A DNA stretch of 64,000 nucleotides, taken from positions 1-64,000 of the forward strand of contig NZ_PJZI01000024.1 of assembly GCF_002858805.1 (NCBI RefSeq), in the 5' to 3' direction. Below, piece by piece: positions 8,266-17,393 of the stretch. Position 1 is the stretch's first letter; every line of letters begins with the position of its first letter. A program made the translations under genes and the position numbers. Below the pieces are notes generated by a model. It was not told the origin of the DNA. It was given only the letters and a program-made list of their open reading frames with translations, and searched no databases. The stretch comes from Chimaeribacter arupi. GTDB lineage: Bacteria; Pseudomonadota; Gammaproteobacteria; Enterobacterales; Enterobacteriaceae.

Positions 8266-8475
8266 ATGACTATGATGAAAGGTCAGGTTAAGTGGTTCAA
8301 CGAGTCTAAAGGCTTTGGCTTCATTACTCCGGCTGACGGCAGCAAAGACGTGTTCGTACACTTCTCTGCCATCCAGGACACCGGCTTCAAGACCCTGGCT
8401 GAAGGCCAGAACGTACAGTTCTCCATCGAGAACGGTGCTAAAGGTCCGTCAGCGGCTAACGTTACCGCTATCTAA
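8266..8475 (+). CDS. CspA-family cold-shock protein
   Basis: A 69-residue single cold-shock domain with both RNA-binding motifs intact: KGFGFI (RNP1) and VFVHF (RNP2). It binds single-stranded RNA or DNA and melts mRNA structure in the cytoplasm. The sequence is nearest to CspE by eye ([28 protein letters not shown]), but the leader is of the CspA kind, so I give no symbol. AAGGA lies 7 bases before the ATG. A second ATG three codons in is also possible. Confidence 0.95.
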   Translation: MTMMKGQVKWFNESKGFGFITPADGSKDVFVHFSAIQDTGFKTLAEGQNVQFSIENGAKGPSAANVTAI

Positions 8476-8530
8476 TCTCCCTTGCTGCGCAGCACGCTTA
8501 TCATGAGCTGACGCGCCGTTAACGAGATTT

Positions 8531-8658
8531 AAAAAAACCCGCCTCGGCGGGTTTTTTGTTTTGTTGGTCTATAAAAATAGCTACCCGCTCCGGCGGGTTT
8601 TTTGTTTTTACAGGCAGCCTGTCTGGCCTGACTGTCACCCGCTCCGGCGGGTTTTTTT
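8531..8658 (+). terminator. three tandem near-identical intrinsic terminators
   Basis: Three hairpins of the form CCCGC(C/T)(T/C)CGGCGGG, each with a run of 6-7 T, lie at 8538-8557, 8584-8603 and 8638-8658. They follow the cold-shock gene. The first also has an A-run before it and could stop minus-strand transcription. Confidence 0.9.
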
Positions 8659-8694
8659 ATGGGCGTTGATCCGCGCGTGCGCCGGAAAACAGGC

Positions 8695-8719
8695 AAAAAA
8701 AAGCCCGCGGTGAGCGGGC
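8695..8719 (-). terminator. orphan minus-strand terminator (candidate small RNA end)
   Basis: On the minus strand GCCCGC-TCACC-GCGGGC is followed by eight T. The nearest minus-strand gene upstream (the chemoreceptor, ending at 9157) already has its own terminator. So this one must end some other transcript beginning between about 8720 and 8917. In E. coli the small RNA DsrA lies next to dsrB, but I see no clear DsrA sequence match. Confidence 0.55.
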
Positions 8720-8917
8720 AAAGTTCCTTGTTACATCGTTTTTTGAAGCGACTACTTTGGGGGGTAGTACAGGCGTAGTCTAGGTGAAAGCCCTGACAGA
8801 TTTCTCGCGGTGAAGTGTTAAGATTTTGAAAATATGCGGCGAAAGACACCCCCGGCCACTCTGTGGTAGCCTGTAGGCCTGCATTTCATTTTGTGCGTCA
8901 ATACGCGAGGCAACGCC

Positions 8918-9121
8918 ATGCAAGTCAATGATCTGGTGACGGTAAAAACAGACGGTGGGCCACGCCGGGAAGGCGTCATCCTGGCGGTGGAACAATTTAA
9001 CGAAGGGGTCATGTATCTGGTGCAGCTGGAGGACTATCCCACCGGCATCTGGTTCTTCAATGAAGTCGACAGCCTGGACGGCACCTTTGTTGAGCCACGC
9101 ACGCCGCCATCCTCTTCCTGA
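8918..9121 (+). CDS. dsrB: DsrB protein
   Basis: The 67-residue protein aligns well with E. coli Dsr[21 protein letters not shown], then YLVQLEDYP and GIWFFNE. The function is unknown. In E. coli the gene lies beside dsrA and is RpoS-dependent. ATG 8918 is preceded by GAGG with a 7-base spacing, and a longer in-frame extension has no family support. The C-terminus (PPSSS) is a little longer than in E. coli. Confidence 0.92.
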   Translation: MQVNDLVTVKTDGGPRREGVILAVEQFNEGVMYLVQLEDYPTGIWFFNEVDSLDGTFVEPRTPPSSS

Positions 9122-9129
9122 GAAGAAAA

Positions 9130-9147
9130 GGGCAGCCGCGGCTGCCC
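9130..9147. terminator. bidirectional terminator between convergent dsrB and chemoreceptor
   Basis: A perfect 18-base palindrome, GGGCAGCCG-CGGCTGCCC, is flanked by A-rich sequence on the left and TTGTTG on the right. It can end both transcripts. Confidence 0.75.
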
Positions 9148-9156
9148 TTGTTGACG

Positions 9157-10884
9157 TCAGAACGTTTCCCAGTCGCTGTCATTGACCCGGCCGGTGCGCG
9201 CACCGGCGGTATCAGGCACGATGGCAGGCAAAGGCGTACGCGCGCTTTTCACGGTGCTTGCCGGGCGAGCCGGGGCGGTGCTCTGGCGGCCGTTCAGCCG
9301 GAACACGGCTACGGACTGCGTCAGGCGGGCGGCCTGCGCCTCCAGTGACGCTGCCGCCGCAGAAGCCTCTTGCACCAATGAGGCATTCTGCTGCGTCACG
9401 CTGTCCATTTCCGACACCGCCTGGCTCACCTGAGAAATGCCGCGGCTCTGCTCATCCGATGCGGAAGCGATCTCGCCCATGATGTCTGTCACGTTAGTGA
9501 CTGCCGACACAATCTCACGCATGGTATCACCGGCGTTGGCCACCAGCCCGGCACCTTCCCCTACCAGCGTCACCGACTCCTCAATCAGCGTTTCAATCTC
9601 TTTCGCCGCATCGGCGCTGCGCTGTGCCAGATTACGCACTTCACTGGCCACCACCGCAAACCCACGCCCCTGCTCACCGGCACGGGCCGCTTCTACCGCC
9701 GCATTCAGCGCCAGGATATTGGTCTGGAAGGCGATGCTGTTGATCACCGTGGTGATCTCGGCAATCTTGCCGGAGCTTTTGGAGATGCTCTCCATGGTGC
9801 TGACCACGTCATTCACCAGCGTGCCGCCCTGGCGCGCTTTATTGGAGGCGTTGGCCGCCAGTTGGCTGGCATGGTGGGCGTTGTCAGAGTTCTGTTTCAC
9901 GGTGGCCGTGAGCTGCTCCATGCTGGCAGCGGTCTGCTCCAGTGACGCGGCCTGCTGCTCCGTCCTGGCAGAGAGATCGGTGTTGCCGGAGGCGATCTCG
10001 GTCGATCCCTGGTGGATCGACTCGGCGCCTTCACGCACGGCGGACACGGTTTCCGCCAGGGCCTGCTGCATCAGGTCAAGGTTGGTCGCCAGCACGCCAA
10101 TCTCATTGCGGCCGGGGCGCATGGCCGGCAGGGTCAGGTCACCGGCGGCAATCTGGCGGATGCGGTTAACCAGCATCAGCAGCGGGGCGACAACGGCCCG
10201 GCGCAGCACCACGTAAGTCAGCAGAGACAGCCCCAGCGCCGCGGCGAAAGCCAGCGCCATCATCAGGTAACCCCGGCCGGCATTGGCGCGGGCGTGCTCA
10301 TTGATCTCATTCGCCTGCGCCGTACGGAACGCCGAAGAGGCTGATACCGGCTTACGGTAGTCCTGCTCCAGCTTGCTGAGCGTCGCGGACTCCAGCGCCA
10401 GCACATCCTCAAACTGGCCCGCTTCGGTGGCGGCCAGCATCGGCGTGATGCCCATATCACGGTACAGGTTATACGCCTGGGTCAGTTCGGCATTGAACTG
10501 GGTGCCGGACTCACTGCGTTTGCTGTTGGCAATAAAGTGGTCAAACGAGGCCTGGGATTGGGCAATCATCACTTTCGCGGCCTTAATATCCTCCTGGAAC
10601 AGCGTGGTGTCGTTTACGCGGGAGGCAAAGGCAGCCTGAATCATGATCAGGCGGGCAGTACTCAGTTGGTTGGCGCTGTCCGTCAGCGCTTTCCGGGTGG
10701 CGATCTCCTGGTTATTGTTGACCAGCGCATCGTTACTCTCCTTCAGGAAATAGCTGGACGCCCCAATAGAAACCGCAAACAGCAGCAGGATGCTGCTCAG
10801 CACCACGATAAACAACGTGACCAGACGGGTGTTTCCGATCACCCCGGTCGGTAAGGAACCTTCAGCGTGTGAAGAGGCATTCAT
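9157..10884 (-). CDS. methyl-accepting chemotaxis protein
   Basis: A 575-residue chemoreceptor of the Tsr/Tar class. TM1 is at ~20-43, then a periplasmic four-helix ligand domain, TM2 at ~206-228, HAMP at ~229-281, and methylation helices around the conserved tip at ~400-412 ([16 protein letters not shown]). It ends NDSDWETF, close to the NWETF pentapeptide that tethers CheR and CheB. The ligand is unknown. ATG 10884 is used because the upstream residues look untranslated. Expression is evidently flagellar, given the perfect sigma-28 promoter at 10956-10982. Confidence 0.95.
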   Translation of the reverse strand: MNASSHAEGSLPTGVIGNTRLVTLFIVVLSSILLLFAVSIGASSYFLKESNDALVNNNQEIATRKALTDSANQLSTARLIMIQAAFASRVNDTTLFQEDIKAAKVMIAQSQASFDHFIANSKRSESGTQFNAELTQAYNLYRDMGITPMLAATEAGQFEDVLALESATLSKLEQDYRKPVSASSAFRTAQANEINEHARANAGRGYLMMALAFAAALGLSLLTYVVLRRAVVAPLLMLVNRIRQIAAGDLTLPAMRPGRNEIGVLATNLDLMQQALAETVSAVREGAESIHQGSTEIASGNTDLSARTEQQAASLEQTAASMEQLTATVKQNSDNAHHASQLAANASNKARQGGTLVNDVVSTMESISKSSGKIAEITTVINSIAFQTNILALNAAVEAARAGEQGRGFAVVASEVRNLAQRSADAAKEIETLIEESVTLVGEGAGLVANAGDTMREIVSAVTNVTDIMGEIASASDEQSRGISQVSQAVSEMDSVTQQNASLVQEASAAAASLEAQAARLTQSVAVFRLNGRQSTAPARPASTVKSARTPLPAIVPDTAGARTGRVNDSDWETF

Positions 10885-10955
10885 AATAGTGACTCGTTGC
10901 AAGGTGTAAAAATAACCCTGTGCAGGCAAATCGCACAGAAGAGTATGCCGGGCTG

Positions 10956-10982
10956 TTATCGGCCGTAAAAATCAAAGCTTTA
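10956..10982 (-). promoter_or_regulatory. sigma-28 (FliA) promoter of the chemoreceptor
   Basis: On the minus strand TAAA (10982-10979), exactly 15 bases, then GCCGATAA (10963-10956): a full match to the flagellar class 3 consensus. The start point would be ~10949, giving a leader of about 65 nt. Confidence 0.92.
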
Positions 10983-11916
10983 ATCGCGGTCAGGGAAGGG
11001 CGCACGCGCGTGTATGTGGGGCGCAAAGGAGGGAAAAGCCAGGCGTGTATAGCTGCATGAATCCATAATGATCGTCGGCATAAGAGAACCCCTCAATTAA
11101 ATCCGTTTTTAACCGTTAAATTACAGTAAGAAAAATCCTGAAGACGAGAAAATAGATCAGATACATCACGTTGGTGTATGTTCTACCAACAAACCTATCA
11201 TCAGTTCAATGATAATTTCAGACTAAACCGCTGATCTCACACTAACTATAAATTTGCCTTAAGTCAGTGGCGCCTGGTAAACCGGGTTCTGACAGGAAAA
11301 AAAGAGCCGGATACCTCCTTTCGGGTAGGAGTATTACCGGGATTGACGGTGCTGGCGGGCTTGTACCCTGGAGGAGAGAAGGTTAGTCAAAGAATCCAGT
11401 CTTGCATGATAGTTAAAAATAATTCATCTATTACACCCTACTGATTGACTAAATATCAGAATTTGTCTTAAGTCTATTTTTTGTACAAGTCTCTGTTGGG
11501 CTTTACTTTTTATAAACAATGACTTATGGAAATGCGCCTTTGCTGGAAATGATAAGCACTTAAAAAAAGATCAGTAAATGCACAAGAAAGTAACACTATT
11601 GAAACTTAAATCACGTATAGAAGTCCTTTTTGTAACGCATTTTACAGAGATGCCGTACGGTTTTTGTCCTGAATTGTGAAGTAAAAGCATTTTAGACTGA
11701 TGAATTATCTGTTTTGCTGAACAATTCATGAAATCATCCTGGACTATTTCATTTTATCAGGCCTGTGCTATCGTTAACCGGTTGCTCAAATTTTGTTATG
11801 TAACCTCAGAATTTACATAACAAAAATCAAACATCCTCTTTTTCACCTATACCGCCCGCGCTGCCGTTTCTTTCATAAGCGGGAGTGGGCCAATGACCAT
11901 AACAAGGATGATACCT
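10983..11916. other. 934-bp AT-rich spacer without a visible gene
   Basis: No frame here has a credible start and coding look. The GC content is much lower than in the neighbours. The one clear structure is the minus-strand terminator at 11297-11340 (separate entry). Confidence 0.5.
11297..11340 (-). terminator. minus-strand terminator-like hairpin in gene-free spacer
   Basis: Read on the minus strand, CCGGTAATACTCC pairs with GGAGGTATCCGG (small bulges) and CTC plus seven T follows. No gene lies upstream within ~550 bp, and the chemoreceptor promoter is downstream, so this may end a small RNA transcribed from about 11341-11520. Confidence 0.5.
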
Positions 11917-12630
11917 ATGCCTGTGATTAATCATTTCGGCCAGCCGGTGGGGGAAGACCTGCCGTCATGGTCGGCCCGGCCGCGCCCGGCGCGTATTACT
12001 CTGCCCGGTGACTATTGCCGCCTGGAGCCGCTGATGGCAGAGCGCCATACCCAGTCGCTGTTTGATGCCTATTACAGTATCCCGCATAACGAAGGGTGGA
12101 CCTATTTGCCGGTTGAACGCCCGGCGGATTTAGCCGCGTTCCGCCAGTTGCTGGCATCGCTGGCCGGGGCGGAAGACCTGCACATGGCCGTCATTGATAA
12201 AACCAGCGGCGAGGCGCTCGGCACCGCGGCGTTTTTGCGCGTTGACCCTGCGCATGGCGTGGCAGAAATAGGCTGGATTAACTGGTCACCCCGGATGCAA
12301 CGGCAGCGCGCCGGCACCGAGGCGATTTTCCTGATGCTGCGCTACCTGTTTGATGAACTGGGCTACCGGCGCTGTGAATGGAAGTGCGACAGTCTGAATG
12401 CCCCTTCACGCGCAGCGGCGCTGCGCTACGGTTTCCGGTACGAGGGGCGTTTCCACCAGGCGATGGTGAGCAAAGGGCGTAACCGCGACACCGACTGGTT
12501 CGCGCTGCTGGACAGCGACTGGCCGGCCATCCGGCAGGCGTTCTCCCAGTGGCTGGCGGCGGACAACTTTGATGGGGCGGGCCATCAGCACCGCCGCTTG
12601 CAGGCATTTATGCCGCAGCACCCGGCATAA
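11917..12630 (+). CDS. GNAT-family N-acetyltransferase
   Basis: A 237-residue cytoplasmic protein of the Acetyltransf_3 (RimJ-like) kind. After a short N-terminal extension (MPVINHFGQPVGEDLP) comes the acetyl-CoA-binding fold with GWINWSPRMQRQRAGTEA (~125-142), and the late LRYGFRYEGR element typical of this group. Related proteins are widespread in bacteria and fungi, with unknown substrates. I chose ATG 11917 because homologues start at the NHFGQPVG block and AAGGA lies upstream. ATG 11893 is also possible. Confidence 0.85.
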   Translation: MPVINHFGQPVGEDLPSWSARPRPARITLPGDYCRLEPLMAERHTQSLFDAYYSIPHNEGWTYLPVERPADLAAFRQLLASLAGAEDLHMAVIDKTSGEALGTAAFLRVDPAHGVAEIGWINWSPRMQRQRAGTEAIFLMLRYLFDELGYRRCEWKCDSLNAPSRAAALRYGFRYEGRFHQAMVSKGRNRDTDWFALLDSDWPAIRQAFSQWLAADNFDGAGHQHRRLQAFMPQHPA

Positions 12631-12633
12631 GAT

Positions 12634-12658
12634 GCAGCCGGGGGAATGCCCCGGCTGC
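12634..12658. terminator. hairpin between convergent genes
   Basis: A perfect 10-bp stem, GCAGCCGGGG with CCCCGGCTGC and a 5-base loop, between the acetyltransferase and GH88 genes. There is no U-tract, so it may mainly stabilise mRNA ends. Confidence 0.5.
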
Positions 12659-12660
12659 GG

Positions 12661-13833
12661 TTACCAGTAAGGTTGCCACACCTGGGTCAGCCGGGTCAGC
12701 GCCTCCATATAGAAGTAATCCCCCCAGCTGCAACACTCATCCACCCCTTTATTATCCGCCAGGTGGTAGACCGAATGTTTCAGCAGCCCGGTCCCCGGCT
12801 CCTGCGGCGCAGCCAGATAGGTCTGCGTCAACGAATCCATTATATGCAGTGCGGCTGCCTCGTAGCGCCCGCGGTCGGCCCCGGCGGCGGGCAGGGCGGC
12901 AGAAAGCTCCAGCAGGCCGCACACCGCAATGGCCGCCGCTGAGCTGTCCCGCAGGGCGTCGGTGCCGAGCAGCGCCAGGTCCCAATGGCAGACGCCATCC
13001 TCCGGCAGGCGTTGCAGGAAGTAGTCCGCCAGCCGTTGCGCCAGCCGCACCATCTCCGCGTCACCGGTATAGCGCCAGCTCAGCATAAAGCCGAGAATGC
13101 CCCACGCCTGCCCACGCGCCCAGCAGGAGTCATCGGCATAGCCCTGGTGGGTATTGCCGAAGCGCGGCTCGCCGGTCACGGTGTCCATATAAAAGGTGTG
13201 ATACGTCGAGCTGTCCGGCCGCACCAGATAACGCGCCGCCTGGCCGGCATGGGTGCGGGCGGCATCGGCGAAGCGAGGGTCGCCGGACTGCGCGCTTGCC
13301 CAGTAGAGCAGCGGCAGGTTCAGGTTACAGTCGATGATCATCCGCCCGCGCTGCGCCGGATCGTTAAGATCCCCCCACGCCTGAATGATCCCGGCCTGGG
13401 GGTTAAACCGCTCCAGCAGGGCCTCGGCCGCCAGCAGGGCGATGCCGCGCGCGGCCCGGTCGCCGGTCAGTTGCCAGGCACACACGCAGGAGAGGCTATA
13501 AAGGAAGCCGAGATCGTGGGTCGCGGTGTCGATCCGCTGCACAATCCGCCGGCCAAAACTGACCACATGCCTTTCGGCCAGCGCCCGGTAAGCGGGGTTG
13601 CCGCTGTGTTCCCACGCCAGCCAGAGCTGGCCGCTCCAGAAAGCGGGCGTCCACTCCACGTTATCACGGGCTTGATAGTGGCCGTGGAGGCAGGTTTCCG
13701 ACGGGAAACGGTCGCCGAAGGCGGCCATCCCGGCGTCAATACGGGTCAGCACCGTGGCCCAGGCCTGTTCCAGCCGGGCGCTGAGGGCGGCGCGGTCCGG
13801 CTGTGGCCGGGCAATAAAGGGGGGGTGGCTCAT
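12661..13833 (-). CDS. glycoside hydrolase family 88, unsaturated glucuronyl hydrolase
   Basis: A 390-residue (alpha/alpha)6-barrel protein. Asp107 in HDLGF and Asp168 in IIDCN are 61 residues apart, the spacing of the catalytic pair Asp88/Asp149 of Bacillus UGL. The family hydrates the enol ether of 4,5-unsaturated uronic acids left by polysaccharide lyases, freeing the neighbouring sugar. There is no signal peptide, so it acts in the cytoplasm on imported oligosaccharides. It is the last gene of an apparent three-gene operon, 27 bp after the symporter gene, with AAGGAG before its ATG. GH105 (unsaturated rhamnogalacturonyl hydrolase) is a less likely alternative. Confidence 0.88.
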   Translation of the reverse strand: MSHPPFIARPQPDRAALSARLEQAWATVLTRIDAGMAAFGDRFPSETCLHGHYQARDNVEWTPAFWSGQLWLAWEHSGNPAYRALAERHVVSFGRRIVQRIDTATHDLGFLYSLSCVCAWQLTGDRAARGIALLAAEALLERFNPQAGIIQAWGDLNDPAQRGRMIIDCNLNLPLLYWASAQSGDPRFADAARTHAGQAARYLVRPDSSTYHTFYMDTVTGEPRFGNTHQGYADDSCWARGQAWGILGFMLSWRYTGDAEMVRLAQRLADYFLQRLPEDGVCHWDLALLGTDALRDSSAAAIAVCGLLELSAALPAAGADRGRYEAAALHIMDSLTQTYLAAPQEPGTGLLKHSVYHLADNKGVDECCSWGDYFYMEALTRLTQVWQPYW

Positions 13834-13860
13834 GGCATACTCCTTGTCAGTGAAAATCAG

Positions 13861-15147
13861 TCAGGGTTTCAAACGGGTGAGATCCGCAGCGGGCGCAGGC
13901 GGCGTTGCGGTGCGGGCCGCCCGGCAGGGAGAAAGCGTAAAGGCGGAGATCAGGGTAAACAGCAGTGCGGCCGCGCCCATCAGCAGGTAGGTGCGGTCAA
14001 AACCGATGCGGTCATAGAGGTAACCGGCCGGGGGCGCGACCACCACTGACCCGACATAAATCATCGCCTGATAGCCGAGCAGGTACATGGTGGCGTTAAC
14101 CCGTTTCGGGAAATGCTCGGCGATATATTTAAACACCGAGATCAGCAGCAGCGAGATCTCCAGCCCGTAAAACGGCTTGATCAGCGAAATCATCAGCGGG
14201 TCATGCACCAGCCCGGAGGCGATCAGCCGCAGCCCGACCACCAGGCCGGTGAGCAGCATCCCTTTTTTGGCGCCGAAATGGTTCACCAGCCACGGCAGTG
14301 CCATCATCATCAGGAACTCCAGCCCCGATTGCAGGGTGCTTAAATAGCCATACATCGCGTTCCCCTGCTGCTGCGTCTCAAAGAAAGAGACGAAATAGCG
14401 CGGGAATTGCTGCTCCGCGATAAACATCATCCAGGCCACGCCGGCCACATAGAGGCTGAACATCCAGAATTTGCGGTTTTTCAGCAGCAGCACAACATCA
14501 GCAAACACAATCTTCTCGTCGGAGATCACCTGGTTGTTCTTCAGCTCCTGCTCGCCGATTTTCAAACTGAGCAGCACCGCCAGCATCACCAGCGAAGTGG
14601 CGCTGCTCAGGCAGAAATTCAGCAGCGGGGAGATATTGAACAGCACGCCGGAAAAGGCCGCGGCCAGCGCCCAGCCCAGCGACCCCCACATGCGGATCTG
14701 GCCGAACTCCAGCCCGTAGAGGCGGCTGAAGCGGTCAGCGTAAGACTCAGAGGCCGCCACCCCGGCGTACCAGCCGAGGCTGAGGTAGACAGCCCCCAGA
14801 ATGATGCCTGCCAGCGGGTATGACATCAGCAGCGGCTGGTAGACCCCGGCGAAGAACGGTGCCATCAGGGCGGAGAGCAGGATCACCACGTACAGCAGGC
14901 GCTTGCTCATGCCGATTTTATCCATGATGTAGCCGTAGACCGGCTTCATCACCACCGCGAACACGCCGTTAACGGCAAACACCGTGCCGATGGTGACGCT
15001 GTCCAGCCCCACTTTCTGGCTGAGCCACAGCGCATAGAGGCCGAAACTGGCGGACCAGGTAAAGAAGTAGAGGAAAATGAAACTGCTCATCTTGTAGTAA
15101 GCCGTTTTTGCCACGGCCGGGGCAGAGCCGGTTGACGGTGCATCCAT
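13861..15147 (-). CDS. oligosaccharide:H+ symporter (LacY family, MFS)
   Basis: A 428-residue inner-membrane protein with 12 hydrophobic segments. It resembles the OHS (lactose permease) family: SSFIFLYFFTWSASFGLYAL at the first helix, and the loop KPVYGYIMDKIGMSKR2 between helices 2 and 3, corresponding to the LacY motif. It should import a disaccharide or oligosaccharide with protons, here most probably an unsaturated uronide for the GH88 enzyme. ATG 15147 has AGGAGA 6 bases upstream. A longer frame to 15186 lacks support. Confidence 0.88.
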   Translation of the reverse strand: MDAPSTGSAPAVAKTAYYKMSSFIFLYFFTWSASFGLYALWLSQKVGLDSVTIGTVFAVNGVFAVVMKPVYGYIMDKIGMSKRLLYVVILLSALMAPFFAGVYQPLLMSYPLAGIILGAVYLSLGWYAGVAASESYADRFSRLYGLEFGQIRMWGSLGWALAAAFSGVLFNISPLLNFCLSSATSLVMLAVLLSLKIGEQELKNNQVISDEKIVFADVVLLLKNRKFWMFSLYVAGVAWMMFIAEQQFPRYFVSFFETQQQGNAMYGYLSTLQSGLEFLMMMALPWLVNHFGAKKGMLLTGLVVGLRLIASGLVHDPLMISLIKPFYGLEISLLLISVFKYIAEHFPKRVNATMYLLGYQAMIYVGSVVVAPPAGYLYDRIGFDRTYLLMGAAALLFTLISAFTLSPCRAARTATPPAPAADLTRLKP

Positions 15148-15174
15148 GAGGGTTCTCCTGCGTAGGGTCAGGGA

Positions 15175-15203
15175 GCCGGGCGGCAACAGGGCTGCCGCCC
15201 GGC
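15175..15203 (-). other. intercistronic hairpin
   Basis: A perfect 11-bp GC stem, GCCGGGCGGCA with TGCCGCCCGGC, lies between the DUF2264 gene and the symporter gene. It has no U-tract. It may protect upstream mRNA or lower read-through within the operon. Confidence 0.5.
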
Positions 15204-15223
15204 GGAAACGGTGAGCAACACGA

Positions 15224-17074
15224 TCAGAGGCGGACCAGGCGGCGATGGCCGCCGGACACCAGCGTCAGGCCGTCGGCTGACAGCGCCAGTTGCGGCACCT
15301 CAGCGTCTGCGATCGCGGCCTGCGGCGAGGCAGCCACCCAACAGCCGAGCCAGTGTTCGCCGGGCGGCAGCAGTGCTTTCAGCACCGGGATTGCCGCCGT
15401 GTCGGCAAACATCAGATTGCTGTTGGGCGGCGTGCGCACCCAGTCAGCCTGCCGGGGCACAGTGGCGTGCAGGCACTGAATCACACTGGTGCCGTTGCGC
15501 GCGGCGGCGTCACAGCGGCGGCCCTGCGCGCCGGTGCGGATAAGCGTATGCCGGTCAGACACCACCGCAAAACCGCCCTCGGCACTGCTCAGCGTGCGGG
15601 CAGTGACGAGGCGGTGCAGCCGCACATGGCCTTCACCGGCCGGGATCAGCCAGGTCGATACCTCAACGTCATGCCACGGCAGCCAGCGGCTGAAGATCAG
15701 GTCATCGCGCGTTTCCACCTCCCGGCAGTCGCGCCGCCCGCGCCAGTACTCATCCTGTTCCGCCAGCAGCAGCATTGAATCCCCGGCGGCATGCGGCAGG
15801 CCGTAGCGGCCGCGCTCCACGCAAAAGCCAAAACGGTTGGAGTAGGCGAATTTGGTGTATTTCGGGCCGGTGTTGACGAAGTTATTCAGCTCCAGTTGCC
15901 CGGCGGTCAGCAGGAACAGGTGGTCATCCTGCGCGTCACGCACAATCAGTTGCCCGGCGTGCGGCAGCGTGCGTTGCCGGCCGAGGCGCGGCAGCGGCAA
16001 TTCCTCCGCCTGCCAGAATGCGCTCTCTTCCGGCAGCGCCAGCACCAGAAACAGCTTCAGCGCCCAGTAGGGGGAGCCGGGCGCGTTGTAATCCTCGGCC
16101 ATGATCAGGTTCGGGTAGTGGTAACCCACGCTCAGCACGCCGTCGCGCTCAAAAATCGGCTGTTGCAGCCAGTGGCGCAGGTGGCGCAGCACCAGCCCTT
16201 TCACCACGCCGGGCGAAAACACCGGCAGGCCGGAAAACGCCACCGCGCTCCAGAACGCGGCCTCGGCAAAGCGGTAGGTCAGGCTGCGGCCAAACGGGAT
16301 GGCGGAGCCGTCGGCGGCAAACTGGTAAATAAAATCCTGGGCAAACGCCGTGGCACGCTCACGCAACAAGCGGGCGCGCGCCGGGTCTTCCTCTTCCATC
16401 AGGGTGGCGTAGAGCAGGCCATAAAAGTGGAAGCCCATCGAGATGTAGTAATCGCGCGGGCGGCCCGGCCCGTCGGAATACCAGCCATCGCCGAGGTAGT
16501 AATGCTCCATGCAGGCGAAATGGCGCTCAACCGCTGCCCGGTTGAACGGCAGCCCGGCGCGGTGGAACCCCACCTGCACCAGAATCGGGAAGTAGTGCCA
16601 GTTGTTGTCCGGGATATCGGCGGCGGCGCTCTGGTTCAGCCAGGCATAGATCGCCTGTTGCTGCGCCTCGCTGAACCACTGCCGCCAGCGTTGCGGCAGC
16701 AGCGCCAGCCCGACGCCGAATACCGCCATCTCCACACAGCGCTGGTCATACGCCTGCACCTCACCCCAATAGCCGGGGTCCGCCGGGTCGGTGCCGTGGG
16801 CGATGGCCTCGATAAAAAAGGGCAACTGTTCATTGTGCCCATCGCCTGCCAGCAGCGGGAACAGCCCCCACAGCATCCGCGCCAGCGCCTCCATCCCGGC
16901 GATGTCCGGGCCGTAATGGGCGGTGAAATGGCCGAGCGGAATGCGGCTCGCGCCCGCCCGGCAATAAGGGGCAACCGCCCCAAGCAGGGTATTCAGCGCC
17001 GCCTGCATCTGCGGCCGGGTAGTCAGCTCGCCGGCAAAGGGCGAAGCAGGGAAAGGGGCATCTTCAGGGTGCAT
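15224..17074 (-). CDS. DUF2264 domain-containing protein
   Basis: A 616-residue protein without a signal peptide. The first ~370 residues show the DUF2264 blocks NNWHYFPILVQVGF, DGWYSDGPG and RDYYISMGFHFYGLLYA. The last part is beta-rich. The family is found in carbohydrate gene clusters. My recollection, which I cannot check, is that some members have been assigned as glucuronidase-type glycoside hydrolases. It is the first gene of the minus-strand operon with the symporter and GH88, divergent from the AraC-type regulator, so a role on imported uronic-acid oligosaccharides is likely. Confidence 0.85.
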   Translation of the reverse strand: MHPEDAPFPASPFAGELTTRPQMQAALNTLLGAVAPYCRAGASRIPLGHFTAHYGPDIAGMEALARMLWGLFPLLAGDGHNEQLPFFIEAIAHGTDPADPGYWGEVQAYDQRCVEMAVFGVGLALLPQRWRQWFSEAQQQAIYAWLNQSAAADIPDNNWHYFPILVQVGFHRAGLPFNRAAVERHFACMEHYYLGDGWYSDGPGRPRDYYISMGFHFYGLLYATLMEEEDPARARLLRERATAFAQDFIYQFAADGSAIPFGRSLTYRFAEAAFWSAVAFSGLPVFSPGVVKGLVLRHLRHWLQQPIFERDGVLSVGYHYPNLIMAEDYNAPGSPYWALKLFLVLALPEESAFWQAEELPLPRLGRQRTLPHAGQLIVRDAQDDHLFLLTAGQLELNNFVNTGPKYTKFAYSNRFGFCVERGRYGLPHAAGDSMLLLAEQDEYWRGRRDCREVETRDDLIFSRWLPWHDVEVSTWLIPAGEGHVRLHRLVTARTLSSAEGGFAVVSDRHTLIRTGAQGRRCDAAARNGTSVIQCLHATVPRQADWVRTPPNSNLMFADTAAIPVLKALLPPGEHWLGCWVAASPQAAIADAEVPQLALSADGLTLVSGGHRRLVRL

Positions 17075-17226
17075 CTGGGCCTCCTGATCCGGCGGATCGG
17101 GTTAACAGGAATAATTGGAATAGTCGGGAATGAAAGGTCAGAAAATAGGCTAACCTTGTAATCACTTTATTGTTTTTTGCCGCTGAACAGCTGGGCGGAT
17201 AATACAGGCAGGGAAAAGCTGCTAAT

Positions 17227-17242
17227 TGTTAGACAGCTCACA
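17227..17242. promoter_or_regulatory. CRP-like site in divergent promoter region
   Basis: TGTTA-GACAGC-TCACA matches the CRP core TGTGA-N6-TCACA at 9 of 10 positions. It lies in the 319-bp spacer between the divergent DUF2264 operon and the AraC gene, as expected for a catabolite-controlled sugar cluster. The rest of the spacer is AT-rich without a gene. Confidence 0.5.
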
Positions 17243-17393
17243 AAATGCGCGCTTTTTTTAAATGTCAGTTGATTATCTGGCCGTAACCCGGCTTAAATTA
17301 TAAAAAAATGCTAAAAAACTTAATTTTGTTGTCTTCGCCATAAAGGGAAAAAATGTTCTCAACAATAATAAAACCCGAGTCAGGAGCCTGTTT

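Noticed and set aside
8720..8917. DsrA small RNA call
   Set aside because: Position next to dsrB is suggestive, but neither the DsrA 5' region nor its stem sequence is recognisable, so it is reported only as an unnamed candidate.
15791..17161. Long plus-strand open frame (456 codons) antisense to the DUF2264 gene
   Set aside because: A product of high GC codon bias on the opposite strand: no domain and no ribosome site, while the minus-strand protein fits a known family.
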